A DNA stretch of 64,000 nucleotides, from NCBI RefSeq assembly GCF_949987515.2, contig NW_027192651.1:4216001-4280000 (forward strand), given 5' to 3'. The stretch comes from Delphinus delphis. Its lineage: Eukaryota > Chordata > Mammalia > Artiodactyla > Delphinidae. How positions within the stretch are numbered: position 1 is the first letter of the stretch; every line of letters starts with the position of its first letter. The translations under genes were made by a program, and so were the position numbers. Positions 49,091 through 63,303 of this stretch are shown in pieces. The notes under the pieces are model-generated. The model did no database searches. It was not told the origin of the DNA and saw nothing but the letters and a program-made list of their open reading frames with translations.

Positions 49091-50669
49091 TTGGCCAAAA
49101 AGGGCGTATGCGTTTTTTCCTGAATATATTCAGGAAAAAACGCATACGCCCTTTTTGGCCAACCAAGCAAGCTTGCAAAGGAAATCTGCACTACAATGAA
49201 GTCTCACTTCCCCCCGGTCAAAAGGGCCATCTGAAAAAAGGGTAAAATCCAGAAAGGCAGGACAGGCCATGGAGAACTGGGAGCCTTGTTATGCTGATGG
49301 GCGGGATGTAAATTGCCAACAACCACTCGGGAGAAGTGTATGGTGTTTCCTGAAACATCTAAAAAACAAAGCAACAGAACCTAGGGCACTTCCACTTATG
49401 GTCCTATACCTTAGGGAAATTAAAATCAAAAAGACACAGCCACCCCAAAGTTTGGAACGGCTCTGTTTACAAGAACCTCGTTTACAGTACAAGTTCAACA
49501 TCGCAGAAAGTGAAAAATGGATAAAGAAATTGTGGTATTTACTTACAAAGCAATATCACTCAGCAATGAAATCTGTGTCATCAGGCCCTTAGCAGCACAA
49601 TGAGTGGATTCAGGTACGATGATTCTAACTGAAATAAGTCACACAGAAAAAGAAACATCATAAGATATCAGTAATACACGGAATGTAAACTTGGCTACAC
49701 AGGAACTGAATTACAGAACAGAACAGGGTCTCAAATTTAGAAAACCAACTTATGCTTGCTTAAGGGGAAAGGTGAGTTGGGGTGCTGCATAAAACCAGAG
49801 ATTGAAATGAGCACAGATAAAGTTCCTTAAGCCAAATATGGAATAGACAAGAGCTACTCCTTGCTCAACGAAATGGACTCAACACCGCATATTAAACGCC
49901 TAAGAATGTACCTGACTAGTAAGTATCTTAAAACCTATGGATTGCTATGTCTCCGAAAGAGAATCAAGCATGTGTACAGGGGCATAAACGCAGCAGTGAT
50001 AGGATTGGAGAGGTTCGGTGAGCAAATGAAGACCCTTTGAAGTCATATTGCATGGTACCCATTCCACGGGTTTCAACTACCCAGGTTTTAGGTATTCTTC
50101 CTTCAGCTAAAACATGCATGTGGAACCCAAGTATGATCAACCGTGTGAACGGGAGACGTGTTCAAATATGTCTCAGTTTTCCTCCCCTGGTACTCGGGTG
50201 CAACATTCCAGACGCTTTACTAACACTCTCCCCACTTGGAGAGTCAGTCCCTTTAACCTCCTGTTTGGCCCAGTTTGCAATTTCTGCGGAAGATGAACAG
50301 GAATAGCGAGAACCAATGAGAGGCTAGCTGGAGGTGTCTGGACGGGCAAATTTAACTCTCATTTCCCACCAGGAAGAGGAAATAACCAAAGGCTCAGTGT
50401 GCCATGCCGGAACCAGATTAGGGCCTGAAGCCATCCTGCGGTGTTGCGGCCAGGTCACAAGAAAGCGAGTTGAAGAAAGGAGCTCAGGGGCACTGTAATT
50501 CACAAACCTGCAGAGTTATAAATGACAGCTATCGTCCAAAAATAGACTGAAGTAAGGCTGCCAAGAGGACTTGAAAGCGGGGCAGAATTGCAGGAAACCG
50601 ATTTCAGGAGGTAGACTGGAATTGCATTGAAAGCATAGGAAAAGAGGCAGAACGTACACAATGATGCAC
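49091..50669 (+). repeat. Satellite unit (1579 bp)
   Basis: Carries gggtaaaatcc (49239) and ctataccttag (about 49404). Its LTR-like block matches the preceding unit. Confidence 0.93.
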
Positions 50670-52249
50670 TTGGCCAAAAAGGGCGTATGCGTTTTTTCCT
50701 GAATATATTCAGGAAAAAACGCATACGCCCTTTTTGGCCAACCAAGCAAGCTTGCAAAGGAAATCTGCACTACAATGAAGTCTCACTTCCCCCCGGTCAA
50801 AAGGGCCATCTGAAAAAAGTGTAAAATCCAGAAAGGCAGGACAGGCCATGGAGAACTGGGAGCCTTGTTATGCTGATGGGCGGGATGTAAATTGCCAACA
50901 ACCACTCGGGAGAAGTGTATGGTGTTTCCTGAAACATCTAAAAAACAAAGCAACAGAACCTAGGGCACTTCCACTTATGGTCCTATAGCTTAGGGAAATT
51001 AAAATCAAAAAGACACAGCCACCCCAACGTTTGGAACGGCTCTGTTTACAAGAACCTCGTTTACAGTACAAGTTCAACATCGCAGAAAGTGAAAAATGGA
51101 TAAAGAAATTGTGGTATTTACTTACAAAGCAATATCACTCAGCAATGAAATCTGTGTCATCAGGCCCTTAGCAGCACAATGAGTGGATTCAGGTACGATG
51201 ATTCTAACTGAAATAAGTCACACAGAAAAAGAAACATCATAAGATATCAGTAATACACGGAATGTAAACTTGGCTACACAGGAACTGAATTCCAAAACAG
51301 AACAGGGTCGCAAATTTAGAAAACCAACTTATGCTTGCTTAAGGGGAAAGGTGAGTTGGGGTGCTGCATAAAACCAGAGATTGAAATGAGCACAGATAAA
51401 GTTCCTTAAGCCAAATATGGAATAGACAAGAGCTACTCCTTGCTCAACGAAATGGACTCAACACCCCATATTAAACGCCTAAGAATGTACCTGACTAGTA
51501 AGTATCTTAAAACCTATGGATTGCTATGTCTCCAAAAGAGAATCAAGCGTGTGTACAGGGGCATAAACGCAGCAGTGATAGGATTGGAGATGTTCGGTGA
51601 GCAAATGAAGACCCTTTGAAGTCATATTGCATGGTACCCATTCCACGGGTCTCAACTCTCCAGGTTTAAGGTATTCTTCCTTCAGCTAAAACATGCATGT
51701 GGAACCCAGAGTATGATCAACCGTGTGAACGGGAGACGTGTTCAAATATGTCTCAGTTTTCCTCCCCTGGTACTCGGGTGCAACATTCCAGACGCTTTAC
51801 TAACACTCTCCCCACTTGGAGAGTCAGCGCCTTTAACCTCCTGTTTGGCCCAGTTTGCAATTTCTGCAGAAGATGAACAGGAATAGCGAGAACCAATGAG
51901 AGGCTAGCTGGAGGTGTCTGGACGGGCAAATTTAACTCTCATTTCCCACCAGGAAGAGGAATTAACCAAAGGCTCAGCGTGCCGTACCGGAACCAGATTA
52001 GGGCCTGAAGCCATCCTGCGGTGTTGCGGCCAGCTCAAAAGAAAGCGAGGTGAAGAAAGGAGCTCAGGGGCACTGTAATTCACAAACCTGCAGAGTTATA
52101 AATGACAGCTATCGTCCAAAAATAGACTGAAGTAAGGCTGCCAAGAGGACTTGAAAGCGGGGCAGAATTGCAGGAAACCGATTTCAGGAGGTAGACTGGA
52201 ATTGCATTGAAAGCATAGGAAAAGAGGCAGAACGTCCACAATGATGCAC
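50670..52249 (+). repeat. Satellite unit (1580 bp)
   Basis: Carries caacgtttgg (51025), gggtcgcaaattt (51305) and gagatgttcgg (51587). Confidence 0.93.
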
Positions 52250-53829
52250 TTGGCCAAAAAGGGCGTATGCGTTTTTTCCTGAATATATTCAGGAAAAAAC
52301 GCATACGCCCTTTTTGGCCAACCAAGCAAGCTTGCAAAGGAAATCTGCACTACAATGAAGTCTCACTTCCCCCCTGTCAAAAGGGCCATCTGAAAAAAGT
52401 GTAAAATCCAGAAAGGCAGGACAGGCCATGGAGAACTGGGAGCCTTGTTATGCTGATGGGCGGGATGTAAATTACCAACAGACACTCAGCAGAAGTGTAT
52501 GGTGTTTCCTGAAACATCTAAAAAACAAAGCAACAGAGCCTAGGGCACTGCCACTTATGGTCCTATAGCTTAGGGAAATTAAAATCAAAAAGACACAGCC
52601 ACCCCAAAGTTTGGGACGCCTCTGTTTACAAGAACCTCGTTTACAGTACAAGTTCAACATTGCAGAAAGTGAAAAATGGATAAAGAAGTTGTGGTATTTA
52701 CTTACAAAGCAATATCACTCAGCAATGAAACCTATGTCATCAGGCCCTTAGCAGCACAATGAGTGGATTCAGGTATGATGATTCTAACTGAAATAAGTCA
52801 CACAGAAAAAGAAACATCATAAGATATCAGTAATACACGGAATGTAAACTTGGCTACACAGGAACTGAATTACAGAACAGAACAGGGTCTCAAATTTAGA
52901 AAACCAACTTATGCTTGCTTAAGGGGAAAGGTGAGTTGGGTTGCTGCATAAAACCAGAGATTGAAATGAGCACAGATAAAGTTCCTTAAGCCAAATATGG
53001 AATAGACAAGAGCTACTCCTTGCTCAACGAAATGGACTCAACACCGCATATTAAACGCCTAAGAATGTACCTGACTAGTAAGTATCTTAAAACCTATGGA
53101 TTGCTATGTCTCCGAAAGAGAATCAAGCATGTGTACAGGGGCATAAACGCAGCAGTGATAGGATTGGAGAGGTTCGGTGAGCAAATGAAGACCCTTTGAA
53201 GTCTTATTGCATGGTACCCATTCCACGGGTTTCAACTACCCAGGTTTTAGGTATTCTTCCTTCAGCTAAAACATGCATGTGGAACCCAGAGTATGATCAA
53301 CCATGTGATCGGGAGACGTGTTCAAATATGTCTCAGTTTTCCTCCCCTGGTACTCGGGTGCAACATTCCAGACGCTTTACTAACACTCTCCCCACTTGGA
53401 GAGTCAGCGCCTTTAACCTCCTGTTTGGCACAGTTTGCAATTTCTGCGGAAGATGAACAGGAATAGCGAGAACCAATGAGAGGCTAGCTGGAGGTGTCTG
53501 GACGGGCAAATTTAACTCTCATTTCCCACCAGGAAGAGGAAATAACCAAAGGCTCAGCGTGCCGTGCCGGAACCAGATTAGGGCCTGAAGCCATCCTGCG
53601 GTGTTGCGGCCAGGTCACAAGAAAGCAAGTTGAAGAAAGGAGCTCAGGGGCACTGTAATTCACAAACCTGCAGAGTTATAAATGACAGCTATCGTCCAAA
53701 AATACACTGAAGTAAGGCTGCCAAGAGGACTTGAAAGCGGGGCAGAATTGCAGGAAACCGATTTCAGGAGGTAGACTGGAATTGCATTGAAAGCATAGGA
53801 AAAGAGGCAGAACGTCCACAATGATGCAC
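52250..53829 (+). repeat. Satellite unit (1580 bp)
   Basis: Carries attaccaacagacactcagc at 52471, nearly repeated four units later, and gtcttattgc at 53201. Confidence 0.93.
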
Positions 53830-55408
53830 TTGGCCAAAAAGGGCGTATGCGTTTTTTCCTGAATATATTCAGGAAAAAACGCATACGCCCTTTTTGGCCA
53901 ACCAAGCAAGCTTGCAAAGGAAATCTGCACTACAATGAAGTCTCACTTCCCCCCGGTCAAAAGGGCCATCTGAAAAAAGTGTAAAATCCAGAAAGGCAGG
54001 ACAGGCCATGGAGAACTGGGAGCCTTGTTATGCAGATGGGCGGGTTGTAAATTGCCAACAACCACTCGGGAGAAGTGTATGGTGTTTCCTGAAACATCTA
54101 AAAAACAAAGCAACAGAACCTAGGGCACTTCCACTTATGGTCCTATAGCTTAGGGAAATTAAAATCAAAAAGACACAGCCACCCCAAAGTTTGGAACGGC
54201 TCTGTTTACAAGAACCTCGTTTACAGTACAAGTTCAACATCGCAGAAAGTGAAAAATGGGTAAAGAAGTTGTGGTATTTACTTACAAAGCAATATCACTC
54301 AGCAATGAAATCTGTGTCATCAGGCCCTTAGCAGCACAATGAGTGGATTCAGGTATGATGATTCTAACTGAAATAAGTCACACAGAAAAAGAAACATCAT
54401 AAGATATCAGTAATACAAGGAATGGAAACTTGGCTACACAGGAACTGAATTACAGAACAGAACAGGGTCTCAAATTTAGAAAACCAACTTATGTTTGCTT
54501 AAGGGGAAAGGTGAGTTGGGGTGCTGCATAAAACCAGAGATTGAAATGAGCACAGATAAAGTTCCTTAAGCCAAATATGGAATAGACAAGAGCTACTCCT
54601 GGCTCAACGAAATGGACTCAACACCGCATATTAAACGCCTAAGAATGTACCTGACTAGTAAGTATCTTAAAACCTATGGATTGCTATGTCTCCGAAAGAG
54701 AATCAAGCATGTGTACAGGGGCATAAACGCAGCAGTGATAGGATTGGAGAGGTTCGTGAGCAAATGAAGACCCTTTGAAGACATATTGCATGGTACCCAT
54801 TCCACGGGTTTCAACTACCCAGGTTTAAGGTATTCTTCCTTCAGCTAAAACATGCATGTGGAACCTAGAGTATGATCAACCATGTGATCGGGAGACGTGT
54901 TCAAATATGTCTCAGTTTTCATACCCTGGTACTCGGGTGCAACATTCCAGACGCTTTACTAACACTCTCCCCACTTGGAGAGTCAGTCCCTTTAACCTCC
55001 TGTTTGGCCCAGTTTGCAATTTCTGCGGAAGATGAACAGGAATAGCGAGAACCAATGAGAGACTAGCTGGAGGTGTCTGGATGGGCAAATTTAACTCTCA
55101 TTTCCCACCAGGAAGAGGAATTAACCAAAGGCTCAGCGGGCCGTGCCAGAACCAGATTAGGGCCTGAAGACATCCTGCGGTGTTGCGGCCAGGTCACAAG
55201 AAAGCGAGTTGAAGAAAGGAGCTCAGGGGCACTGTAATTCACAAACCTGCAGAGTTATAAATGACAGCTATCGTCCAAAAATAGACTGAAGTAAGGCTGC
55301 CAAGAGGACTTGAAAGCGGGGCAGAATTGCAGGAAACCCATTTCAGGAGGTAGACTGGAATTGCATTGAAAGCATAGGAAAAGAGGCAGAACGTCCACAA
55401 TGATGCAC
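53830..55408 (+). repeat. Satellite unit (1579 bp)
   Basis: Carries tgcagatggg (54031), acaaggaatggaaac (54415) and ctcctggctc (54595). The last two recur four units later. Confidence 0.93.
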
Positions 55409-56988
55409 TTGGCCAAAAAGGGCGTATGCGTTTTTTCCTGAATATATTCAGGAAAAAACGCATACGCCCTTTTTGGCTAACCAAGCAAGCTTGCAAAGGA
55501 AATCTGCACTACAATGAAGTCTCACTTCCCCCCGGTCAAAAGGGCCATCTGAAAAAAGTGTAAAGTCCAGAAAGGCAGGACAGGCCATGGAGAACTGGGA
55601 GCCATGTTATGCTGATGGGTGGGATGTAAATTGCCAATAGACACTTGGGAGAAGTGTATGGTGTTTCCTGAAACATCTAAAAAACAAAGCAACAGAGCCT
55701 AGGGCACTTCCACTTATGGTCCTATAGCTTAGGGAAATTAAAATCAAAAAGACACAGCCACCGCAAAGTTTGGAACGGCTCTGTTTACAAGAACCTCGTT
55801 TACAGTACAAGTTCAACATCGCAGAAAGTGAAAAATGGATAAAGAAGTTGTGGTATACACTTACAAAGCAATATCACTCAGCAATGAAATCTATGTCATC
55901 AGGCCCTTAGCAGCACAATGAGTGGATTCAGGTATGATGATTCTAACTGAAATAAGTCACACAGAAAAAGAAACATCATAAGATATCAGTAATACACGGA
56001 ATGGAAACTTGGCTACACAGGAACTCAATTACAGAAAAGAACAGGGTCTCAAATTCTGAAAACCAACTTATGCTTGCTTAAGGGTAAAGGTGAGTTGGGG
56101 TGCTGCATAAAACCAGAGATTGAAATGAGCACAGATAAAGTTCCTTAAGCCAAATATGGAATAGACAAGAGCTACTCCTTGCTCAACGAAATGGACTCAA
56201 CACCGCATATTAAACGCCTAAGAATGTACCTGACTAGTAAGTATCTTAAAACCTATGGATTGTTATGTCTCCGAAAGAGAATCAAGCATGTGTACAGGGG
56301 CATAAATGCAGCAGTGATAGGACTGGAGAGGTTCGGTGAGCAAATGAAGACCCTTTGAAGTCATATTGCATGGTACCCATTCCACGGGTTTCACCTACCC
56401 AGGTTTAAGGTATTCTTCCTTCAGCTAAAACATGCATGTGGAACCTAGAGTATGATCAACCATGTGATCGGGAGACGTGTTCAAATATGTCTCAGTTTTC
56501 GTACCCTGGTACTCGGGTGCAACATTCCAGACGCTTTACTAACACTCTCCCGACTTGGAGAGCCAGTCCCTTTAACCTCCTGTTTGGCCCAGTTTGCAAT
56601 TTCTGTGGAAGATGAACAGGAATAGCGAGAACCAATGAGAGACTAGCTGGAGGAGTCTGAACGGGCAAATTTAACTCTCATTTCCCACCAGGAAGAGGAA
56701 TTAACCAAAGGCTCAGCATGCCGTTCCGGAACCAGATTAGGGTCTGAAGACATCCTGCGGTGTTGCGGCCAGGTCACAAGAAAGCGAGTTGAAGAAAGGA
56801 GCTCAGGGGCACTGTAATTCACAAACCTGCAGAGTTATAAATGACAGCTATCGTCCAAAAATAGACTGAAGTAAGGCTGCCAAGAGGACTTGAAAGCGGG
56901 GCAGAATTGCAGGAAACCGATTTCAGGAGGTAGACTGGAATTGCATTGAAAGCATAGGAAAAGAGGCAGAACGTCCACAATAATGCAC
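55409..56988 (+). repeat. Satellite unit (1580 bp)
   Basis: Right arm ends ggctaa (T at 55478). Carries ggtatacac at 55852. Confidence 0.93.
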
Positions 56989-58567
56989 TTGGTCAAAAAG
57001 GGCGTATGCGTTTTTTCCTGAATATATTCAGGAAAAAACGCATACGCCCTTTTTGGCCAACCAAGCAAACTTGCAAAGGAAATGTGCACTACAATGAAGT
57101 CTCACTTCCCCCCGGTCAAAAGGGCCATCTGAAAAAAGTGTAAAATCCAGAAAGGCAGGACAGGCCATGGAGAACTGGGAGCCTTGTTATGCTGATGGGC
57201 GGGATGTAAATTGCCAACAGACACTCGGGAGAAGTGTATGGTGTTTCCTGAAACATCTAAAAAACAAAGCAACAGAGCCTAGGGCACTGCCACTTATGGT
57301 CCTATAGCTTAGGGAAATTAAAATCAAAAAGACACAGCCACCCCAAAGTTTGGGACGCCTCTGTTTACAAGAACCTCGTTTACCGTACAAGTTCAATATC
57401 ACAGAAAGTGAAAAATGGATAAAGAACTTGTGGTACTTACGTACAATGCAGTATCACTCAGCAATGAAATCTATGTCATCAGGCCGGTAGCAGCATAATG
57501 AGTGGATTCAGGTACGATGATTCTAACTGAAATAAGTCACACAGAAAAAGAAACATCATAAGATATCAGTAATACACGGAATGTAAACTTGGCTACACAG
57601 GAACTGAATTACAGAACAGAACAGGGTCTCAAATTTAGAAAACCAACTTATGCTTGCTTAAGGGGAAAGGTGAGTTGGGGTGCTGCATAAAACCAGAGAT
57701 TGAAATGAGCACAGATAAAGTTCCTTAAGCCAAATATGGAATAGACAAGAGCTACTCCTTGCTCAACGAAATGGACTCAACACCGCATATTAAACGCCTA
57801 AGAATGTACCTGACTAGTAAGTATCTTAAAACCTATGGATTGCTATGTCTCCGAAAGAGAATCAAGCATGTGTACAGGGGCATAAACGCAGCAGTGATAG
57901 GATTGGAGAGGTTCGTGAGCAAATGAAGACCCTTTGAAGACATATTGCATGGTACCCATTCCACGGGTTTCAACTACCCAGGTTTTAGGTATTCTTCCTA
58001 CAGCTAAAACATGCATGTGGAACCTAGAGTATGATCAACCATGTGATCGGGAGACGTGTTCAAATATGTCTCAGTTTTCGTACCCTGGTACTCGGGTGCA
58101 ACATTCCAGACGCTTTACTAACACTCTCCCGACTTGGAGAGTCAGTCCCTTTAACCTCCTGTTTGGCCCAGTTTGCAATTTCTGCGGAAGATGAACAGGA
58201 ATAGCGAGAACCAATGAGAGGCTAGCTGGAGGTGTCTGGACGGGCAAATTTAACTCTCATTTCCCCCCAGGAAGAGGAATTAACCAAAGGCTCAGCGTGC
58301 CATGCCAGAACCAGATTAGGGCCTGAAGACATCCTGCGGTGTTGCGGCCAGCTCAAAAGAAAGCGAGTTGTAGAAAGGAGCTCATGGGCACTGTAATTCA
58401 CAAACCTGCAGAGTTATGAATGACAGCTATCGTCCAAAAATAGACTGAAGTAAGGCTGCCAAGAGGACTTGAAAGCGGGGCAGAATTGCAGGAAACCGAT
58501 TTCAGGAGGTAGACTGGAATTGCATTGAAAGCATAGGAAAAGAGGCAGAACGTCCACAATGATGCAC
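56989..58567 (+). repeat. Satellite unit (1579 bp), partly ancestral-like
   Basis: Left arm has T at 56993, the HindIII site is lost (gcaaacttgc), and the L1-like cttacgtacaatgcag form is at 57436. Confidence 0.93.
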
Positions 58568-60146
58568 TTGGCCAAAAAGGGCGTATGCGTTTTTTCCTGA
58601 ATATATTCAGGAAAAATGGCATACGCACTTTTTGGCCAACCAAGCAAGCTTGCAAAGGAAATCTGCACTACAATGAAGTCTCACTTCCCCCCGGTCAAAA
58701 GGGCCATCTGAAAAAAGTGTAAAATCCAGAAAGGCAGGACAGGCCATGGAGAACTGGGAGCCTTGTTATGCTGATGGGCGGGATGTAAATTACCAACAGA
58801 CACTCAGGAGAAGTGTATGGTGTTTCCTGAAACATCTAAAAAACAAAGCAACAGAGCCTAGGGCACTGCCACTTATGGTCCTATAGCTTAGGGAAATTAA
58901 AATCAAAAAGACACAGCCACCCCAAATTTTAGGACGCCTCTGTTTACAAGAACCTCGTTTACAGTACAAGTTCAACATCACAGAAAGTGAAAAATGGATA
59001 AAGAAGTTGTGGTATTTACTTACAAAGCAATATCACTCAGCAATGAAATCTATGTCATCAGGCCCTTAGCAGCACAATGAGTGGATTCAGGTATGATGAT
59101 TCTAACTGAAATAAGTCACACAGAAAAATAAACATCATAAGATATCAGTAATACACGGAATGTAAACTTGGGTACACAGGAACTGAATTACAGAAGAGAA
59201 CAGGGTCTCAAATTTAGAAAACCAACTTATGCTTGCTTAAGGGTAAAGGTGAGTTGGGGTGCTGCATAAAACCAGAGATTGAAATGAGCACAGATAAAGT
59301 TCCTTAAGCCAAATATGGAATAGACAAGAGCTACTCCTTGCTCAACGAAATGCACTCAACACCCCATATTAAACGCCTAAGAATGTACCTGACTAGTAAG
59401 TATCTTAAAACCTATGGATTGCTATGTCTCCGAAAGAGAATCAAGCATGTGTACAGGGGCATAAACGCAGCAGTGATAGGATTGGAGAGGTTCGTGAGCA
59501 AATGAAGACCCTTTGAAGTCATATTGCATGGTACCCATTCCACGGGTTTCAACTACCCAGCTTTTAGGTATTCTTCCTTCAGCTAAAACATGCATGTGGA
59601 ACCTAGAGTATGATCAACCATGTGATCGGGAGACGTGTTCAAATATGTCTCAGTTTTCGTACCCTGGTACTCGGGTGCAACATTCCAGACGCTTTACTAA
59701 CACTCTCCCGACTTGGAGAGTCAGTCCCTTTAACCTCCTGTTTGGCCCAGTTTGCAATTTCTGCGGAAGATGAACAGGAATAGCGAGAACCAATGAGAGG
59801 CTAGCTGGAGGTGTCTGGACGGGCAAATTTAACTCTCATTTCCCACCAGGAAGAGGAATTAACCAAAGGCTCAGCGTGCCGTGCCGGAACCAGATTAGGG
59901 CCTGAAGACATCCTGCGGTGTTGCGGCCAGCTTAAAAGAAAGCGAGTTGAAGAAAGGAGCTCAGGGGCACTGTAATTCACAAACCTGCAGAGTTATAAAT
60001 GACAGCTATCGTCCAAAAATAGACTGAAGTAAGGCTGCCAAGAGGACTTGAAAGCGGGGCAGAATTACAGGAAACCGATTTCAGGAGGTAGACTGGAATT
60101 GCATTGAAAGCATAGGAAAAGAGGCAGAACGTCCACAATGATGCAC
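58568..60146 (+). repeat. Satellite unit (1579 bp)
   Basis: The right arm has two changed sites (aaaatggcatacgcac), the most damaged arm in the right block. Confidence 0.93.
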
Positions 60147-61724
60147 TTGGCCAAAAAGGGCGTATGCGTTTTTTCCTGAATATATTCAGGAAAAAACGCA
60201 TACGCCCTTTTTGGCCAACCAAGCAGCTTGCAAAGGAAATCTGCACTACAATGAAGTCTCACTTCCCCCCGGTCAAAAGGGCCATCTGAAAAAAGTGTAA
60301 AATCCAGAAAGGCAGGACAGGCCATGGAGAACTGGGAGCCTTGTTATGCTGATGGGTGGGATGTAAATTACCAACAGACACTCAGGAGAAGTGTATGGTG
60401 TTTCCTGAAACATCTAAAAAACAAAGCAACAGAGCCTCGGGCACTGCCACTTATGGTCCTATAGCTTAGGGAAATTAAAATCAAAAAGACACAGCCACCC
60501 CAAAGTTTGGTACGCCTCTGTTTACAAGAACCTCGTTTACAGTACAAGTTCAACATCGCAGAAAGTGAAAAATGTATAAAGAAGTTGTGGTATTTACTTA
60601 CAAAGCAATATCACTCAGCAATGAAATCTATGTCATCAGGCCCTTAGCAGCACAATGAGTGGATTCAGGTATGATGATTCTAACTGAAATAAGTCACACA
60701 GAAAAAGAAACATCATAAGTTATCAGTAATACAAGGAATGGAAACTTGGCTACACAGGAACTGAATTACAGAACAGAACAGGGTCTCAAATTTAGAAAAC
60801 CAACTTATGCTTGCTTAAGGGGAAAGGTGAGTTGGGGTGCTGCATAAAACCAGAGATTGAAATGAGCACAGATAAAGTTCCTTAAGCCAAATATGGAATA
60901 GACAAGAGCTACTCCTGGCTCAACGAAATGGACTCAACACCGCATATTAAACGCCTAAGAATGTACCTGACTAGTAAGTATCTTAAAACCTATGGATTCC
61001 TATGTCTCCGAAAGAGAATCAACCATGTGTACAGGGGCATAAACGCAGCAGTGATAGGATTGGAGAGGTTCGTGAGCAAATGAAGACCCTTTGAAGACAT
61101 ATTGCATGGTACCCATTCCACGGGTTTCAACTACCCAGGTTTTAGGTATTCTTCCTTCAGCTAAAACATGCATGTGGAACCTAGAGTATGATCAACCATG
61201 TGATCGGGAGACGTGTTCAAATATGTCTCAGTTTTCATACCCTGGTACTCGTGTGCAACATTCCAGACGCTTTACTAACACTCTCCCCACTTGGAGAGTC
61301 AGTCCCTTTAACCTCCTGTTTGGCCCAGTTTGCAATTTCTGCGGAAGATGAACAGGAATAGCGAGAACCAATGAGAGACTAGCTGGAGGTGTCTGGATGG
61401 GCAAATTTAACTCTCATTTCCCACCAGGAAGAGGAATTCACCAAAGGCTCAGCGGGCCGTGCCAGAACCAGATTAGGGCCTGAAGACATCCTGCGGTGTT
61501 GCGGCCAGGTCACAAGAAAGCGAGTTGAAGAAAGGAGCTCAGGGGCACTGTAATTCACAAACCTGCAGAGTTATAAATGACAGCTATCGTCCAAAAATAG
61601 ACTGAAGTAAGGCTGCCAAGAGGACTTGAAAGCGGGGCAGAATTGCAGGAAACCCATTTCAGGAGGTAGACTGGAATTGCATTGAAAGCATAGGAAAAGA
61701 GGCAGAACGTCCACAATGATGCAC
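60147..61724 (+). repeat. Satellite unit (1578 bp)
   Basis: Carries aagcagcttgc (1-bp deletion, 60221), gcctcgggcac and aatgtataaag (60571). The second half is a near-copy of the next unit. Confidence 0.93.
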
Positions 61725-63303
61725 TAGGCCAAAAAGGGCGTATGCGTTTTTTCCTGAATATATTCAGGAAAAAACGCATACGCCCTTTTTGGCCAACCAA
61801 GCAAGCTTGCAAAGGAAATCTGCACTACAATGAAGTCTCACTTCCCCCCGGTCAAAAGGGCCATCTGAAAAAAGTGTAAAGTCCAGAAAGGCAGGACAGG
61901 CCATGGAGAACTGGGAGCCATGTTATGCTGATGGGCGGGATGTAAATTGCCAATAGACACTTGGGAGAAGTGTATGGTGTTTCCTGAAACATCTAAAAAA
62001 CAAAGCAACAGAGCCTAGGGCACTTCCACTTATGGTCCTATAGCTTAGGGAAATTAAAATCAAAAAGACACAGCCACCCCAAAGTTTGGAACGGCTCTGT
62101 TTACAAGAACCTCGTTTACAGTACAAGTTCAACATCGCAGAAAGTGAAAAATGGATAAAGAAGTTGTGGTATTCACTTACAAAGCAATATCACTCAGCAA
62201 TGAAATCTATGTCATCAGGCCCTTAGCAGCACAATGAGTGGATTCAGGTATGATGATTCTAACTGAAATAAGTCACACAGAAAAAGAAACATCATAAGAT
62301 ATCAGTAATACACGGAATGTAAACTTGGCTACACAGGAACTGAATTACAGAACAGAACAGGGTCTCAAATTTCGAAAACCAACTTATGCTTGCTTAAGGG
62401 GAAAGGTGAGTTGGGGTGCTGCATAAAACCAGAGATTGAAATGAGCACAGATAAAGTTCCTTAAGCCAAATATGGAATAGACAAGAGCTACTCCTGGCTC
62501 AACGAAATGGACTCAACACCGCATATTAAACGCCTAAGAATGTACCTGACTAGTAAGTATCTTAAAACCTATGGATTCCTATGTCTCCGAAAGAGAATCA
62601 ACCATGTGTACAGGGGCATAAACGCAGCAGTGATAGGATTGGAGAGGTTCGTGAGCAAATGAAGACCCTTTGAAGACATATTGCATGGTACCCATTCCAC
62701 GGGTTTCAACTACCCAGGTTTTAGGTATTCTTCCTTCAGCTAAAACATGCATGTGGAACCTAGAGTATGATCAACCATGTGATCGGGAGACGTGTTCAAA
62801 TATGTCTCAGTTTTCATACCCTGGTACTCGTGTGCAACATTCCAGACGCTTTACTAACACTCTCCCCACTTGGAGAGTCAGTCCCTTTAACCTCCTGTTT
62901 GGCCCAGTTTGCAATTTCTGCGGAAGATGAACAGGAATAGCGAGAACCAATGAGAGACTAGCTGGAGGTGTCTGGATGGGCAAATTTAACTCTCATTTCC
63001 CACCAGGAAGAGGAATTCACCAAAGGCTCAGCGGGCCGTGCCAGAACCAGATTAGGGCCTGAAGACATCCTGCGGTGTTGCGGCCAGGTCACAAGAAAGC
63101 GAGTTGAAGAAAGGAGCTCAGGGGCACTGTAATTCACAAACCTGCAGAGTTATAAATGACAGCTATCGTCCAAAAATAGACTGAAGTAAGGCTGCCAAGA
63201 GGACTTGAAAGCGGGGCAGAATTGCAGGAAACCCATTTCAGGAGGTAGACTGGAATTGCATTGAAAGCATAGGAAAAGAGGCAGAACGTCCACAATGATG
63301 CAC
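61725..63303 (+). repeat. Satellite unit (1579 bp), recent duplicate
   Basis: Left arm begins taggcc, shared only with the next unit. Also gtaaagtccag (61878) and gccatgttatg. Confidence 0.94.
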
